A stretch of DNA of 5,804 nt from Nostocaceae cyanobacterium CSSed10_463m (GTDB lineage: Bacteria; Cyanobacteriota; Cyanobacteriia; Cyanobacteriales; Nostocaceae), in the NCBI GenBank assembly GCA_003556955.1, contig PWQB01000339.1, positions 1 through 5,804 of the forward strand, given 5' to 3'. Shown here in pieces: positions 1-5,764 of the stretch. Below the pieces are notes generated by a model that saw nothing but the letters and a program-made list of their open reading frames with translations, was not told where the DNA came from and ran no database searches. Both the position numbers and the translations under genes were made by a program. The first letter of the stretch is position 1; each line of letters opens with the position of its first letter.

Positions 1-90
1 AAAGCTACCCCTGAAAATTGATTGTTTTTATTAAACCCAGAATATTTACTGGTAATAAATTCTACAACAAAATCATGCAAATATAAAGGA

Positions 91-197
91 ATAAACCTTG
101 TCTACTTTGAGAACTGTAGTTTTTAGTCAAGATGGTGAGATTGCTTCCTTACGTCGCAATGACAACAACTCCACTTTTCATGATGGACAAGGTTTAT
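91..197. mobile_element. MITE-like palindromic repeat, complete copy
   Basis: The ends are a perfect 12-bp inverted repeat: ATAAACCTTGTC at 91-102 and GACAAGGTTTAT at 186-197. The similarity continues inwards imperfectly, at roughly 26 of 34 positions when one end is compared with the reverse complement of the other. The centre holds a second small inverted repeat, ATTGC (140-144) and GCAAT (156-160). The first 40 bases (92-131) recur with three mismatches at 5765-5804, so the sequence is a dispersed repeat and not a chance palindrome. No frame in it looks coding. The ends can be read as TA-AACCTTGTC...GACAAGGTT-TA, which would fit a TA target duplication as made by IS630/Tc1-type transposases. 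That assignment is inference: no transposase is present in the window. Confidence 0.5.
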
Positions 198-248
198 CTG
201 AGGAAGTCGGGGAAGTTTAAGTAAGTCACTAGCTTTTATACTAATTAA

Positions 249-554
249 ACTACTGCAAAAGAGTTAGAAAAAGTAAATCGACTAGATATAGTAGGTGGTA
301 TATACAAAAATGGAGGTATAGATAAAGTTGCATCATAACTTGGATATAAATATCAGCCTGTAAGACAAGATTATTCTGACTTTAAATCTATTCAAGAGCT
401 ACTTGTCAGTATTGCAAAAGAGATTGGACATTTCCCTGCACGAAAGGATTTAAAAGAAAGAGGGCTATACAATCTCTACGTTACTATCTCTAGAAGGTAT
501 GGGGGACTGAGGAAGGTCTGCGAGGATCTAGGTTATGTGTATCCTGGGAGATGA
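249..554 (+). pseudogene. Decayed gene fragment with two homing-endonuclease-associated-type repeats
   Basis: Read in the frame ending at the TGA at 552-554, this stretch gives protein-like sequence broken by a TAA at 336-338 and preceded by TAA at 246-248 and 222-224. There is no in-frame ATG after the internal stop, so no intact start is visible. Two copies of one motif occur 63 codons apart: GGIDKVAS*LGY (the asterisk is the stop) ending at 347, and GGLRKVCEDLGY ending at 536. Each is preceded by a short helix-like segment (NRLDIVGGIYKN and LYVTISRRY). The segment SIAKEIGHFPARKDLKERG before the second copy resembles the pattern seen in repeats that accompany HNH or homing endonucleases, which probably bind DNA. 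The family assignment is by pattern only. The fragment converges on murG, 44 bp away. The MITE-like repeat lies just upstream and may have contributed to the decay. It could instead be a random open stretch, but the repeated motif argues against that. Confidence 0.5.
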
Positions 555-598
555 CACATACGGACACTTTTTATATTTATATTTAAAATAATCAGGCT

Positions 599-1672
599 TT
601 ACCTTTCCACAACTTCGCGCACTAAAGAGGCTAATTTTTCTGCACTATCAGGAACAGCGATCGCTTTGGCATTTTCTGCCATTTTAGCTAACTCTGTTGG
701 TGATTGTAATAAATTTAAAACCTGAGTTTGCAATATCTCGGTTGTTAACTCAGATTGTTTAAAAGTTAATGCTGCGCCAGCTTGAGTAAATACATCTGCA
801 TTGTATGTTTGATGATCTTCGGCAGCAAAGGGGTAAGGAATTAAGATGGCTGGCGTTCCACATATCCCTAATTCTGTCAAGCTACCAGCACCAGCCCGAC
901 TAATGGCTAAATTGGCTCGTCTTAATAAGGCGGCCATATTGTCGTAAAAGGGTAATGTTATGTATTGTGGATGCTTGAGACTATCGGCTTCGGAATCGCG
1001 ATCGCCTGTTAAATGTACCACATAAGCACCTGCATCAAACCACGCCGCAGCTGACTGGCGCACTAACTGATTCACCGCTACTGCACCCTGACTACCACCA
1101 AAGACGACAATTAACGGCACACCATTGGGAATGGGTAAATCTAGTGATGTATCTAGACCTTCATCCAGGAATTGAGAACGTACCGGAGTCCCTACATAGA
1201 CAGTTTTGGCACGGGGTAAATATTTACTAGCTTCGGCAAACCCTAAAGCCACCGCCTTGCACCAAGGGCCAAAAAACCGGGTGACTTTACCGGGTAAGGC
1301 GTTAGATTCATGAAAAACTACAGGTAACCCCAAAGAACGCGCTGCAATGATGCTTGGTCCAGCGATATAACCCCCAGTGGTGACCACACCTTGAAACTGC
1401 CCTTGTTTGAGGATGCGCCGCACTTCCAGAATCGCCGCCATTAGTTGACCCAAAATCCGCAGTGTGGATAATCCAAATCCTTGCTGAAACCCTTCAACTG
1501 CAATAGTATGCAAAGGGTACTGCTTGGGAACAAGTTGAGTTTCTAAACGATTGGGTACACCCAGCCATTCAATTTCATAGTCTGACAGTTTTTCAGCCAG
1601 TGCGATCGCCGGAAACAAATGTCCACCTGTTCCACTGGCGGCTATTAATAATTTTATCGGTGCGTTTGCCAT
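599..1672 (-). CDS. murG: MurG, UDP-N-acetylglucosamine--lipid I GlcNAc transferase
   Basis: MurG transfers GlcNAc from UDP-GlcNAc to lipid I, making lipid II, the last cytoplasmic step of peptidoglycan synthesis, at the inner face of the plasma membrane. The 357-aa product has the usual family length and two Rossmann-like GT-B domains. The N-terminal domain carries the glycine loop GTGGHLFPA (14-22), GGYIAGP (100-106), HESNALPG (121-128) and GTPVR (161-165). The C-terminal domain carries GGSQGA (192-197), and AGAGSLTELGICGTP followed by AAEDHQTYNA. These hold the conserved nucleotide-binding glutamate (E267) and the Gln/Asn region (Q288). The start is ATG at 1672; a TTG one codon upstream is also open, but ATG with AGAG about 9 bases upstream is preferred. 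Three HIP1 octamers lie in the gene. It stands apart from any mur/fts cluster and is divergent from the NTF2-like gene. No strong terminator is seen between its stop and the fragment at 554. Confidence 0.97.
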   Translation of the reverse strand: MANAPIKLLIAASGTGGHLFPAIALAEKLSDYEIEWLGVPNRLETQLVPKQYPLHTIAVEGFQQGFGLSTLRILGQLMAAILEVRRILKQGQFQGVVTTGGYIAGPSIIAARSLGLPVVFHESNALPGKVTRFFGPWCKAVALGFAEASKYLPRAKTVYVGTPVRSQFLDEGLDTSLDLPIPNGVPLIVVFGGSQGAVAVNQLVRQSAAAWFDAGAYVVHLTGDRDSEADSLKHPQYITLPFYDNMAALLRRANLAISRAGAGSLTELGICGTPAILIPYPFAAEDHQTYNADVFTQAGAALTFKQSELTTEILQTQVLNLLQSPTELAKMAENAKAIAVPDSAEKLASLVREVVER

Positions 1673-1757
1673 CAAAACTCTACCGTTTCGCGCTTAGGTT
1701 ATCTAAGATAAAACAATTTCCTGACATTCTCTACTCAAATCAGTAAACTCTTACCCA
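1673..1757. promoter_or_regulatory. Divergent promoter region between murG and the NTF2-like gene
   Basis: These 85 bases must hold both leaders if each gene has its own nearby promoter. The middle contains the palindrome TTATCT-A-AGATAA (1699-1711). It overlaps a second short inverted repeat, CTTAG (1693-1697) with CTAAG (1703-1707). TAAGAT (1704-1709) could act as a -10 on the plus strand, and TAGATA could do so on the minus strand, but neither has a convincing -35 at the right distance. The palindrome could be an operator or just an AT-rich promoter core. No start site or regulator can be named. Confidence 0.4.
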
Positions 1758-2690
1758 ATGACTAACATTACTACCTTGTTACTGAAACACCAACAGAAAA
1801 TTCCTCATGGTATTTGGTTGATTTTATCTCTGCTGATACTGGGTGTCACTAGTCATGGACAATCAGTACAAGCCAAGACTCCAGAACCAGTACAACCGGT
1901 ATCTGCTGCTGTCAAAGAATCTCAGATGTCCTTAAGACAAAGGCTTCGTGAATCCCGAACAAGCAACGGTTTTTCTCAAACCATACCAACCGGGGAAAAT
2001 CTGCCAAGCAATACACCGACTGAGTTGAGAAATTTGTTAACACAAATGGATAGAGCCGCTAGTCAAGGCGATATCAAAGGATTAATGCAATTATACAGCC
2101 CCAACTTCACACATGGAGATGGATTAAACGCCCAAACTTTAGAAAAATCTTTGAGGGCATTTTGGCAACGATATCCCCAGTTGCGATACAGTACACAGTT
2201 GCAATCTTGGAAAGCTGAAGGCAATGCTATCGTTGCCGAAACGGTAACTAATATCACTGGCTTACCTTCTGCCAATAGTAACAATTTGGCTCTCAATGCC
2301 ACTATTACTTCACGCCAAAGAATTGAAGGTGGAAAAATCGTTCATCAAGAGATTTTATCAGAGCGGAGCTTGCTGACTTCTGGTAATCAGCCACCTCAAA
2401 TTAATGTCAATTTACCCCAGCAAGTCAGAGTCGGACAGCAATATAGTTTTGATGCTATTGTCCAAGAACCACTGGGAGATGATTTACTTTTGGGAACTGC
2501 AATTGAAGAACCAGTCCAAGTCAGTAAATATCTCAATCCCACATCTGTAGATTTGCAATCACTTAGATCCGGCGGACTTTTTAAAATTGGACGCGCACCA
2601 TCTACGCCTGGCCCCCGTTGGGTTTCTGCGGTAGTTCTCCGGGGTGATGGGATCACAATGGTTACTCAGCGTTTGCAAGTAGTTAAGTAA
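1758..2690 (+). CDS. Exported NTF2-like (SnoaL-fold) protein of unknown function
   Basis: The 310-aa product starts at ATG 1758. It has a hydrophobic segment (about 18-32) ending in SVQA at 36-39, a plausible signal peptidase I site. There is no lipobox cysteine, so the mature protein should be periplasmic or outside the cell. Residues 40-85 are polar, Pro/Ser/Gln-rich and probably flexible, with a basic LRQRLRESR segment. Residues about 86-207 look like an NTF2/SnoaL-type cone: two helices (TELRNLLTQMDRAASQGD, then LMQLYSPNFTHGDG), a third helix with LRAFWQRYP, then beta strands (YSTQLQSWKAEGNAIVAETV, ATITSRQRI, GKIVHQEIL). Residues about 212-308 form a second beta-rich domain (INVNLPQQVRVGQQYSFDAI) that I cannot assign. 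NTF2-like folds serve as enzymes or as binding/assembly modules; no catalytic set is evident here, so function stays open. It is divergent from murG. The SDR gene lies 111 bp downstream, beyond a terminator-like stem. Confidence 0.85.
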   Translation: MTNITTLLLKHQQKIPHGIWLILSLLILGVTSHGQSVQAKTPEPVQPVSAAVKESQMSLRQRLRESRTSNGFSQTIPTGENLPSNTPTELRNLLTQMDRAASQGDIKGLMQLYSPNFTHGDGLNAQTLEKSLRAFWQRYPQLRYSTQLQSWKAEGNAIVAETVTNITGLPSANSNNLALNATITSRQRIEGGKIVHQEILSERSLLTSGNQPPQINVNLPQQVRVGQQYSFDAIVQEPLGDDLLLGTAIEEPVQVSKYLNPTSVDLQSLRSGGLFKIGRAPSTPGPRWVSAVVLRGDGITMVTQRLQVVK

Positions 2691-2705
2691 GAAAGGGGGA
2701 TTGCT

Positions 2706-2747
2706 AGGGGCGGTTGGCAGCAATGATTGTGTACACCCGCCCCTTTT
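2706..2747 (+). terminator. Probable intrinsic terminator of the NTF2-like gene
   Basis: AGGGGCGG (2706-2713) pairs perfectly with CCGCCCCT (2737-2744). The stem is GC-rich, 8 bp long, with a 23-base loop, and it is followed by TTT at 2745-2747 and then C/T-rich DNA. It begins 16 bases after the stop codon at 2690. The long loop and short T run make it weaker than a standard Rho-independent terminator. It would separate this transcript from the downstream SDR gene. Confidence 0.5.
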
Positions 2748-2763
2748 CCCCTTGTCCCCTTTT
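2740..2763 (+). repeat. Short tandem repeat, three 8-nt units
   Basis: Three consecutive octamers read CCCCTTTT (2740-2747), CCCCTTGT (2748-2755) and CCCCTTTT (2756-2763), with one base differing in the middle unit. The array shares its first bases with the right arm of the terminator stem. Nostoc-type genomes are known for short tandemly repeated CCCC-containing units (STRR elements) between genes; this array resembles that class but has an 8-base unit and only three copies. Confidence 0.6.
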
Positions 2764-2801
2764 TCTCTAAAGTATTCTTAACGATTAACTTTTAATTAAT
2801 T

Positions 2802-3575
2802 ATGATTTCTCTAAAAAATCAAATTATTCTGATTACTGGGGCGAGTAGTGGTATCGGTACTGCTTGCGCCACAATTTTTGCTGGTGCGGGGGCTAAATTG
2901 ATTTTAGCGGCGCGACGATGGGAACGTTTACAGGAATTAGCCGATCAACTCAATCAAGAGTTTGGGGTGGAGACTCATTTGTTACAGTTAGATGTGCGCG
3001 ATCGCTCGGCGGTGGAATCTGCCATTTCTAGCTTACCTCCTGCCTGGTCGGATATTGATATTCTGATTAATAATGCTGGCTTGAGTCGCGGTTTAGATAA
3101 GTTACATGAAGGCGACTTTCAAGATTGGGATGAAATGATTGATACTAATATCAAGGGGTTGCTTTACCTGACCCGCTATGTAGTACCTGGGATGGTGAAA
3201 CGCGATCGCGGTCATATTGTGAATTTAGGTTCCATTGCTGGGCATCAGACCTATCCCGGTGGTAACGTTTACTGTGCTACTAAAGCTGCTGTTAAGGCAA
3301 TTTCTGAAGGTTTAAAACAGGACTTATTAGGAACTCCTGTGCGGGTGACTTCCATTGATCCGGGGATGGTAGAAACAGAATTTAGCAATGTGCGTTTTCA
3401 TGGCGATCATGCACGGGCTGACAAGGTTTACCAAGGAATTACCCCTCTCATAGCCGAAGATGTCGCTGATGTGATATTTTTCTGCGTCACGCGATCGCCT
3501 CATGTTAATATCAACGAATTAATTATGATGCCTGTAGATCAAGCTAGTGCCACCCTAGTTCATCGACGCACCTAA
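2802..3575 (+). CDS. YdfG-like short-chain dehydrogenase/reductase (NADP-dependent)
   Basis: The 257-aa product is a classical SDR: one Rossmann domain that oxidises or reduces alcohol/carbonyl groups with a nicotinamide cofactor in the cytoplasm. Visible motifs are TGASSGIG (12-19) for cofactor binding, NNAG (90-93), N116 in DTNIKG, and the catalytic S144, Y157 and K161 (YCATK), followed by DPG at 186-188. Two arginines after the second strand (ARR, 37-39) favour NADP(H). From memory, the sequence follows E. coli YdfG closely (RRWERLQEL, LDVRDR, DILINNAGL, MIDTNIKGL, TEFSNVRF, HVNINEL.MMPV). YdfG oxidises serine and other 3-hydroxy acids and reduces malonic semialdehyde. That substrate range is inference here. 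The start is ATG 2802, with no strong Shine-Dalgarno; three HIP1 sites lie in the gene. It is probably transcribed alone. Confidence 0.93.
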   Translation: MISLKNQIILITGASSGIGTACATIFAGAGAKLILAARRWERLQELADQLNQEFGVETHLLQLDVRDRSAVESAISSLPPAWSDIDILINNAGLSRGLDKLHEGDFQDWDEMIDTNIKGLLYLTRYVVPGMVKRDRGHIVNLGSIAGHQTYPGGNVYCATKAAVKAISEGLKQDLLGTPVRVTSIDPGMVETEFSNVRFHGDHARADKVYQGITPLIAEDVADVIFFCVTRSPHVNINELIMMPVDQASATLVHRRT

Positions 3576-3682
3576 ACCATCAATCATAGCGGTTGTGAAA
3601 ACAAAAGAAAATTGTGTGGACTGATACAATAATTTCTAAATAACTGTTATAGGCTTTGAAAACCCTTTACTTATACCCTTAC

Positions 3683-3698
3683 GGCGGACATTTCCGCT
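3683..3698. other. Small tetraloop hairpin
   Basis: GCGGA (3684-3688) and TCCGC (3693-3697) pair perfectly around the loop CATT, with an extra possible G-T wobble at 3683/3698. It lies 7 bases before the long hairpin at 3706-3783, in the gap between two convergent genes. There is no T tract on either side, so it is not a convincing terminator by itself. Confidence 0.4.
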
Positions 3699-3705
3699 AA
3701 AGAAG

Positions 3706-3783
3706 CACCAGAGCGATGAGGAATTACCCTAACAAGTATGATCAACTTGTGAAAGTATACAAGTAATTTCCTTCGCCCTGGTG
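3706..3783. other. Long imperfect hairpin with internal alternating repeats, convergent intergenic region
   Basis: CACCAGAGCGATGAGGAATTA (3706-3726, written here in full as the left arm) pairs with 3764-3783, read TAATTTCCTTCGCCCTGGTG. About 18 pairs form, with one mismatch (3712/3777), a two-base bulge (3717-3718) and a one-base bulge (3767). The 37-base loop holds ACTTGT (3745-3750) between two copies of ACAAGT (3732-3737 and 3759-3764). Either copy can pair with it, so two inner hairpins exclude each other; the second also competes with the base of the outer stem. On the plus strand the stem is followed by ATTTACTTATTTATC, which is T-rich. It may be a shared terminator for the SDR and MscS genes, a small structured RNA, or a remnant of a palindromic repeat. 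No promoter for an independent RNA could be identified. Confidence 0.5.
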
Positions 3784-3819
3784 ATTTACTTATTTATCAA
3801 CTGTTTTCAACTCCGGACA

Positions 3820-5367
3820 TTAATCTAGAGGTAAATTCCCAGAACGGATGTGTAAATCCCGTTGAGGAAATGGAATTTGGATGTGATGCTTTCTAAATAG
3901 TTCTTCAATTCGGAAGTACAAATTGCTCTTGACTAAATATTGTTCACTAGGTTTAGCAGTCCAAACAAGCAAGACAAAATTTAGGCAACTATCCCCAAAA
4001 CCAATAAAAAAGATCGTCGGTTGAGGAATTGACAAAACTTCAGTCTGCTCATGAGCAGCTTCTAACAGTGCCTTCTTAACTGCACTAATATCTGAACCAT
4101 AAGCAACACCAACCGGAATGCGTAATCGAGAAACTGGATTTTTATAGCTCCAATTCACAACTTTATCTTCCAGGAAGCGGGAGTTGGGTACAATAATGGA
4201 AATTTGATCTACAGTTCTTAATAAGGTACTACGACCACCAATGCGCTCTACAGTCCCTTCTATGTCTCCCACTTGGACAAAATCTCCCACCTGAATGGGA
4301 CGCTCAAATAACAAAATCACACCGCTACCAAAATTTTTAGCAATATCCTGAAAGCCAAAACCAATCCCCACACCCAAAGCACTTGCTAAAATCGTCAGTG
4401 AACTTAAATCTAGTCCCCAGACTTGTAATAATACAATTGCGCCCACAATAATAATTTTATATTTAGTAATAACTGCAATGGCTTCTTGAGCGCCCCTATC
4501 TATGCCTGTAAATTGTAAAATCCTCGTTCTCAGAAGGTTGGTTACTGCACCTGCTACAATCATTAGTCCTAATAACATTCCTATTAAGACTAGTAAATAA
4601 ATAACAGAATATTCACTTTGACCCAAAGTCAATATAGGAGATGTCAAAGTTTGAATCAATTGATTAGCAAGACGATAACTCCAAGTCCGACTAAAAGGGA
4701 ATAAGTTGGTAATATAAAGAATTACGCTCACCCACACCCATATCCGCGCCCCTAGCAGGGTAAAATTAAATAATAAATTCAAAGCTGTGGAGGAACTAGA
4801 ATCTACTTCTGCTTCATCAGGAGATGGGGGTAAACGTTGCAAAACTGCCTGTTGAGAACGCTTCCATAGCCATCCCAAAAATTTATGACAGGCAAATGCT
4901 ATGAACAAAACACCAATACTCAACAGCAACGCGTTGCGAATAAAGTCAAAACTGCGCTCTCTCTGCGCTTGATTTAAAACTGTATCTAGTTGCATAGTCC
5001 AAGCTTCAGCTTGTTCTCGTGGTGTGTTATTATTCACCACATCTGCCTGGGTAACAGTCAGCAGATATTTTTGATTCACCATAATTACTGGCGATTGATT
5101 TCGTTCTTGAATTACTACCTCCACTGGTTCTTGAGATAAAACAATCTGACGTAGCCGCAAGTTAATCCAATCTGCTCGTTCTCTGGCGGTAAATTGCTCA
5201 GTTCTACCAACTTGAAACACTAAACGACCATCAATACTCACCCGTGATTGTTCTGTTGCTAAAGCAGGGGCAACTATCAACAAGAAACTGAGAAAAGCCG
5301 GAATTAAAAATTTGGTCATCCATGCACGAATGAGGTTGAATAGTTGTGCAGTACGTTGGCGAATCAT
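3820..5367 (-). CDS. MscS-family mechanosensitive ion channel with N-terminal extracytoplasmic domain
   Basis: MscS-type channels open under membrane tension and release ions and solutes on hypo-osmotic shock. From ATG 5367 the product is 515 aa, longer than E. coli MscS (about 286). It has a signal peptide (about 17-37, cleavage after APALA), a soluble extracytoplasmic region (about 38-144), and a membrane segment (146-163). A Pro/Asp/Glu/Ser linker follows (180-193), then membrane segments near 197-224, 254-274 and 304-322. The pore helix (324-353) has the Gly/Ala pattern ASALGVGIGFGFQDIAKNFGSG. The MscS beta domain carries PIQVGDFVQVGDIEGTVE and VPNSRFLEDKVVNWS, and the C-terminal alpha/beta region runs to IPFPQRDLHI, typical of the family. 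The start is uncertain: TTG 5436, ATG 5427 and ATG 5319 are in frame and none has a clear ribosome binding site. I prefer 5367 because it gives a normal signal peptide. The gene converges on the SDR and has no HIP1 site. Confidence 0.92.
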   Translation of the reverse strand: MIRQRTAQLFNLIRAWMTKFLIPAFLSFLLIVAPALATEQSRVSIDGRLVFQVGRTEQFTARERADWINLRLRQIVLSQEPVEVVIQERNQSPVIMVNQKYLLTVTQADVVNNNTPREQAEAWTMQLDTVLNQAQRERSFDFIRNALLLSIGVLFIAFACHKFLGWLWKRSQQAVLQRLPPSPDEAEVDSSSSTALNLLFNFTLLGARIWVWVSVILYITNLFPFSRTWSYRLANQLIQTLTSPILTLGQSEYSVIYLLVLIGMLLGLMIVAGAVTNLLRTRILQFTGIDRGAQEAIAVITKYKIIIVGAIVLLQVWGLDLSSLTILASALGVGIGFGFQDIAKNFGSGVILLFERPIQVGDFVQVGDIEGTVERIGGRSTLLRTVDQISIIVPNSRFLEDKVVNWSYKNPVSRLRIPVGVAYGSDISAVKKALLEAAHEQTEVLSIPQPTIFFIGFGDSCLNFVLLVWTAKPSEQYLVKSNLYFRIEELFRKHHIQIPFPQRDLHIRSGNLPLD

Positions 5368-5764
5368 TAACGTTATTGGTTGACTACAAATGTTTAAGGT
5401 AATAGTCCAGTTGATGAACCATTTCATCTCAAACAATACAGCAGGTTACAGGTAAATATGTACTACTTTTCTGTAAAAATCCTTATGTGGCTGGGTATCT
5501 TGCCCGCCCTAGTGTACTTTACTCAAAAAAATATGCTGTAAATGTTTACAATGGTTTCACAGGTATCTCCAATCTATTTTTACTTGTTTCGTTTGCACCC
5601 ATCAAGATTACCTTAATTTACCAAATTTGAGCGCTAGGAGTATAGGGAATTGTAAGTACAAAAACATTCAAATCCTGACTGAATAAACCTTTTATATCAT
5701 TTATGTCATGAAAATGTGCAAAAATACAAAAATTACCCAGTACATGAAGTACACATTTTAATAC
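5368..5764. other. Gene-free stretch upstream of the MscS-family gene
   Basis: No protein gene is supported in these roughly 400 AT-rich bases. If the channel gene has a local promoter it should lie here, transcribed leftward, but no convincing -35/-10 pair is seen. Two inverted repeats are visible. TGTAAA-TG-TTTACA at 5537-5550 has the form of a small operator. AAAATGTG (5711-5718) pairs with CACATTTT (5752-5759) around a 33-base loop that contains the doubled motif AGTACA. A minus-strand open frame from the right end to about 5618 has no recognisable domain and starts inside the repeat, so it is not called. Part of 5368-5436 would be coding if an upstream start of the channel gene is used. 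Confidence 0.5.

Larger units (their letters stand above)
657..3498. repeat. HIP1 octamers (GCGATCGC), six copies
   Basis: The cyanobacterial HIP1 palindrome GCGATCGC is found at 657-664, 998-1005, 1602-1609, 2998-3005, 3202-3209 and 3491-3498. Three copies lie in murG and three in the SDR gene. None is seen in the NTF2-like gene, in the MscS-family gene, or in any intergenic stretch. HIP1 is strongly over-represented in many cyanobacterial genomes, so this supports the host assignment. The span given covers all six; the DNA between them is not part of the feature. Confidence 0.95.

Noticed and set aside
1..90. Possible coding sequence continuing the decayed gene to the left of the repeat
   Set aside because: Translations of 1-90 show no copy of the repeat motif and no convincing protein character, so the gene fragment is not extended across the MITE-like element.
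91..197. CRISPR or tRNA-like structure in the left palindrome
   Set aside because: There is only one palindrome with no regularly spaced repeats, and no cloverleaf arms or CCA/T-loop signature.
2063..2302. Minus-strand open frame inside the NTF2-like gene
   Set aside because: It is antisense to a well-supported coding region, has no domain character, and is Leu/Cys-rich as expected from reading the opposite strand.
2396..2656. Second minus-strand open frame inside the NTF2-like gene
   Set aside because: It is a shadow of the plus-strand C-terminal domain, rich in Ser/Pro/Arg, with no plausible start signal or family resemblance.
3576..3819. Yfr1-type small RNA in the convergent gap
   Set aside because: The conserved ACTCCTCACAC core expected for Yfr1 is absent on both strands.
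5440..5460. NtcA-like site (GTA-N8-TAC) upstream of the channel gene
   Set aside because: The nearest GTA and TAC are separated by nine bases, not eight, and no correctly placed -10 follows.
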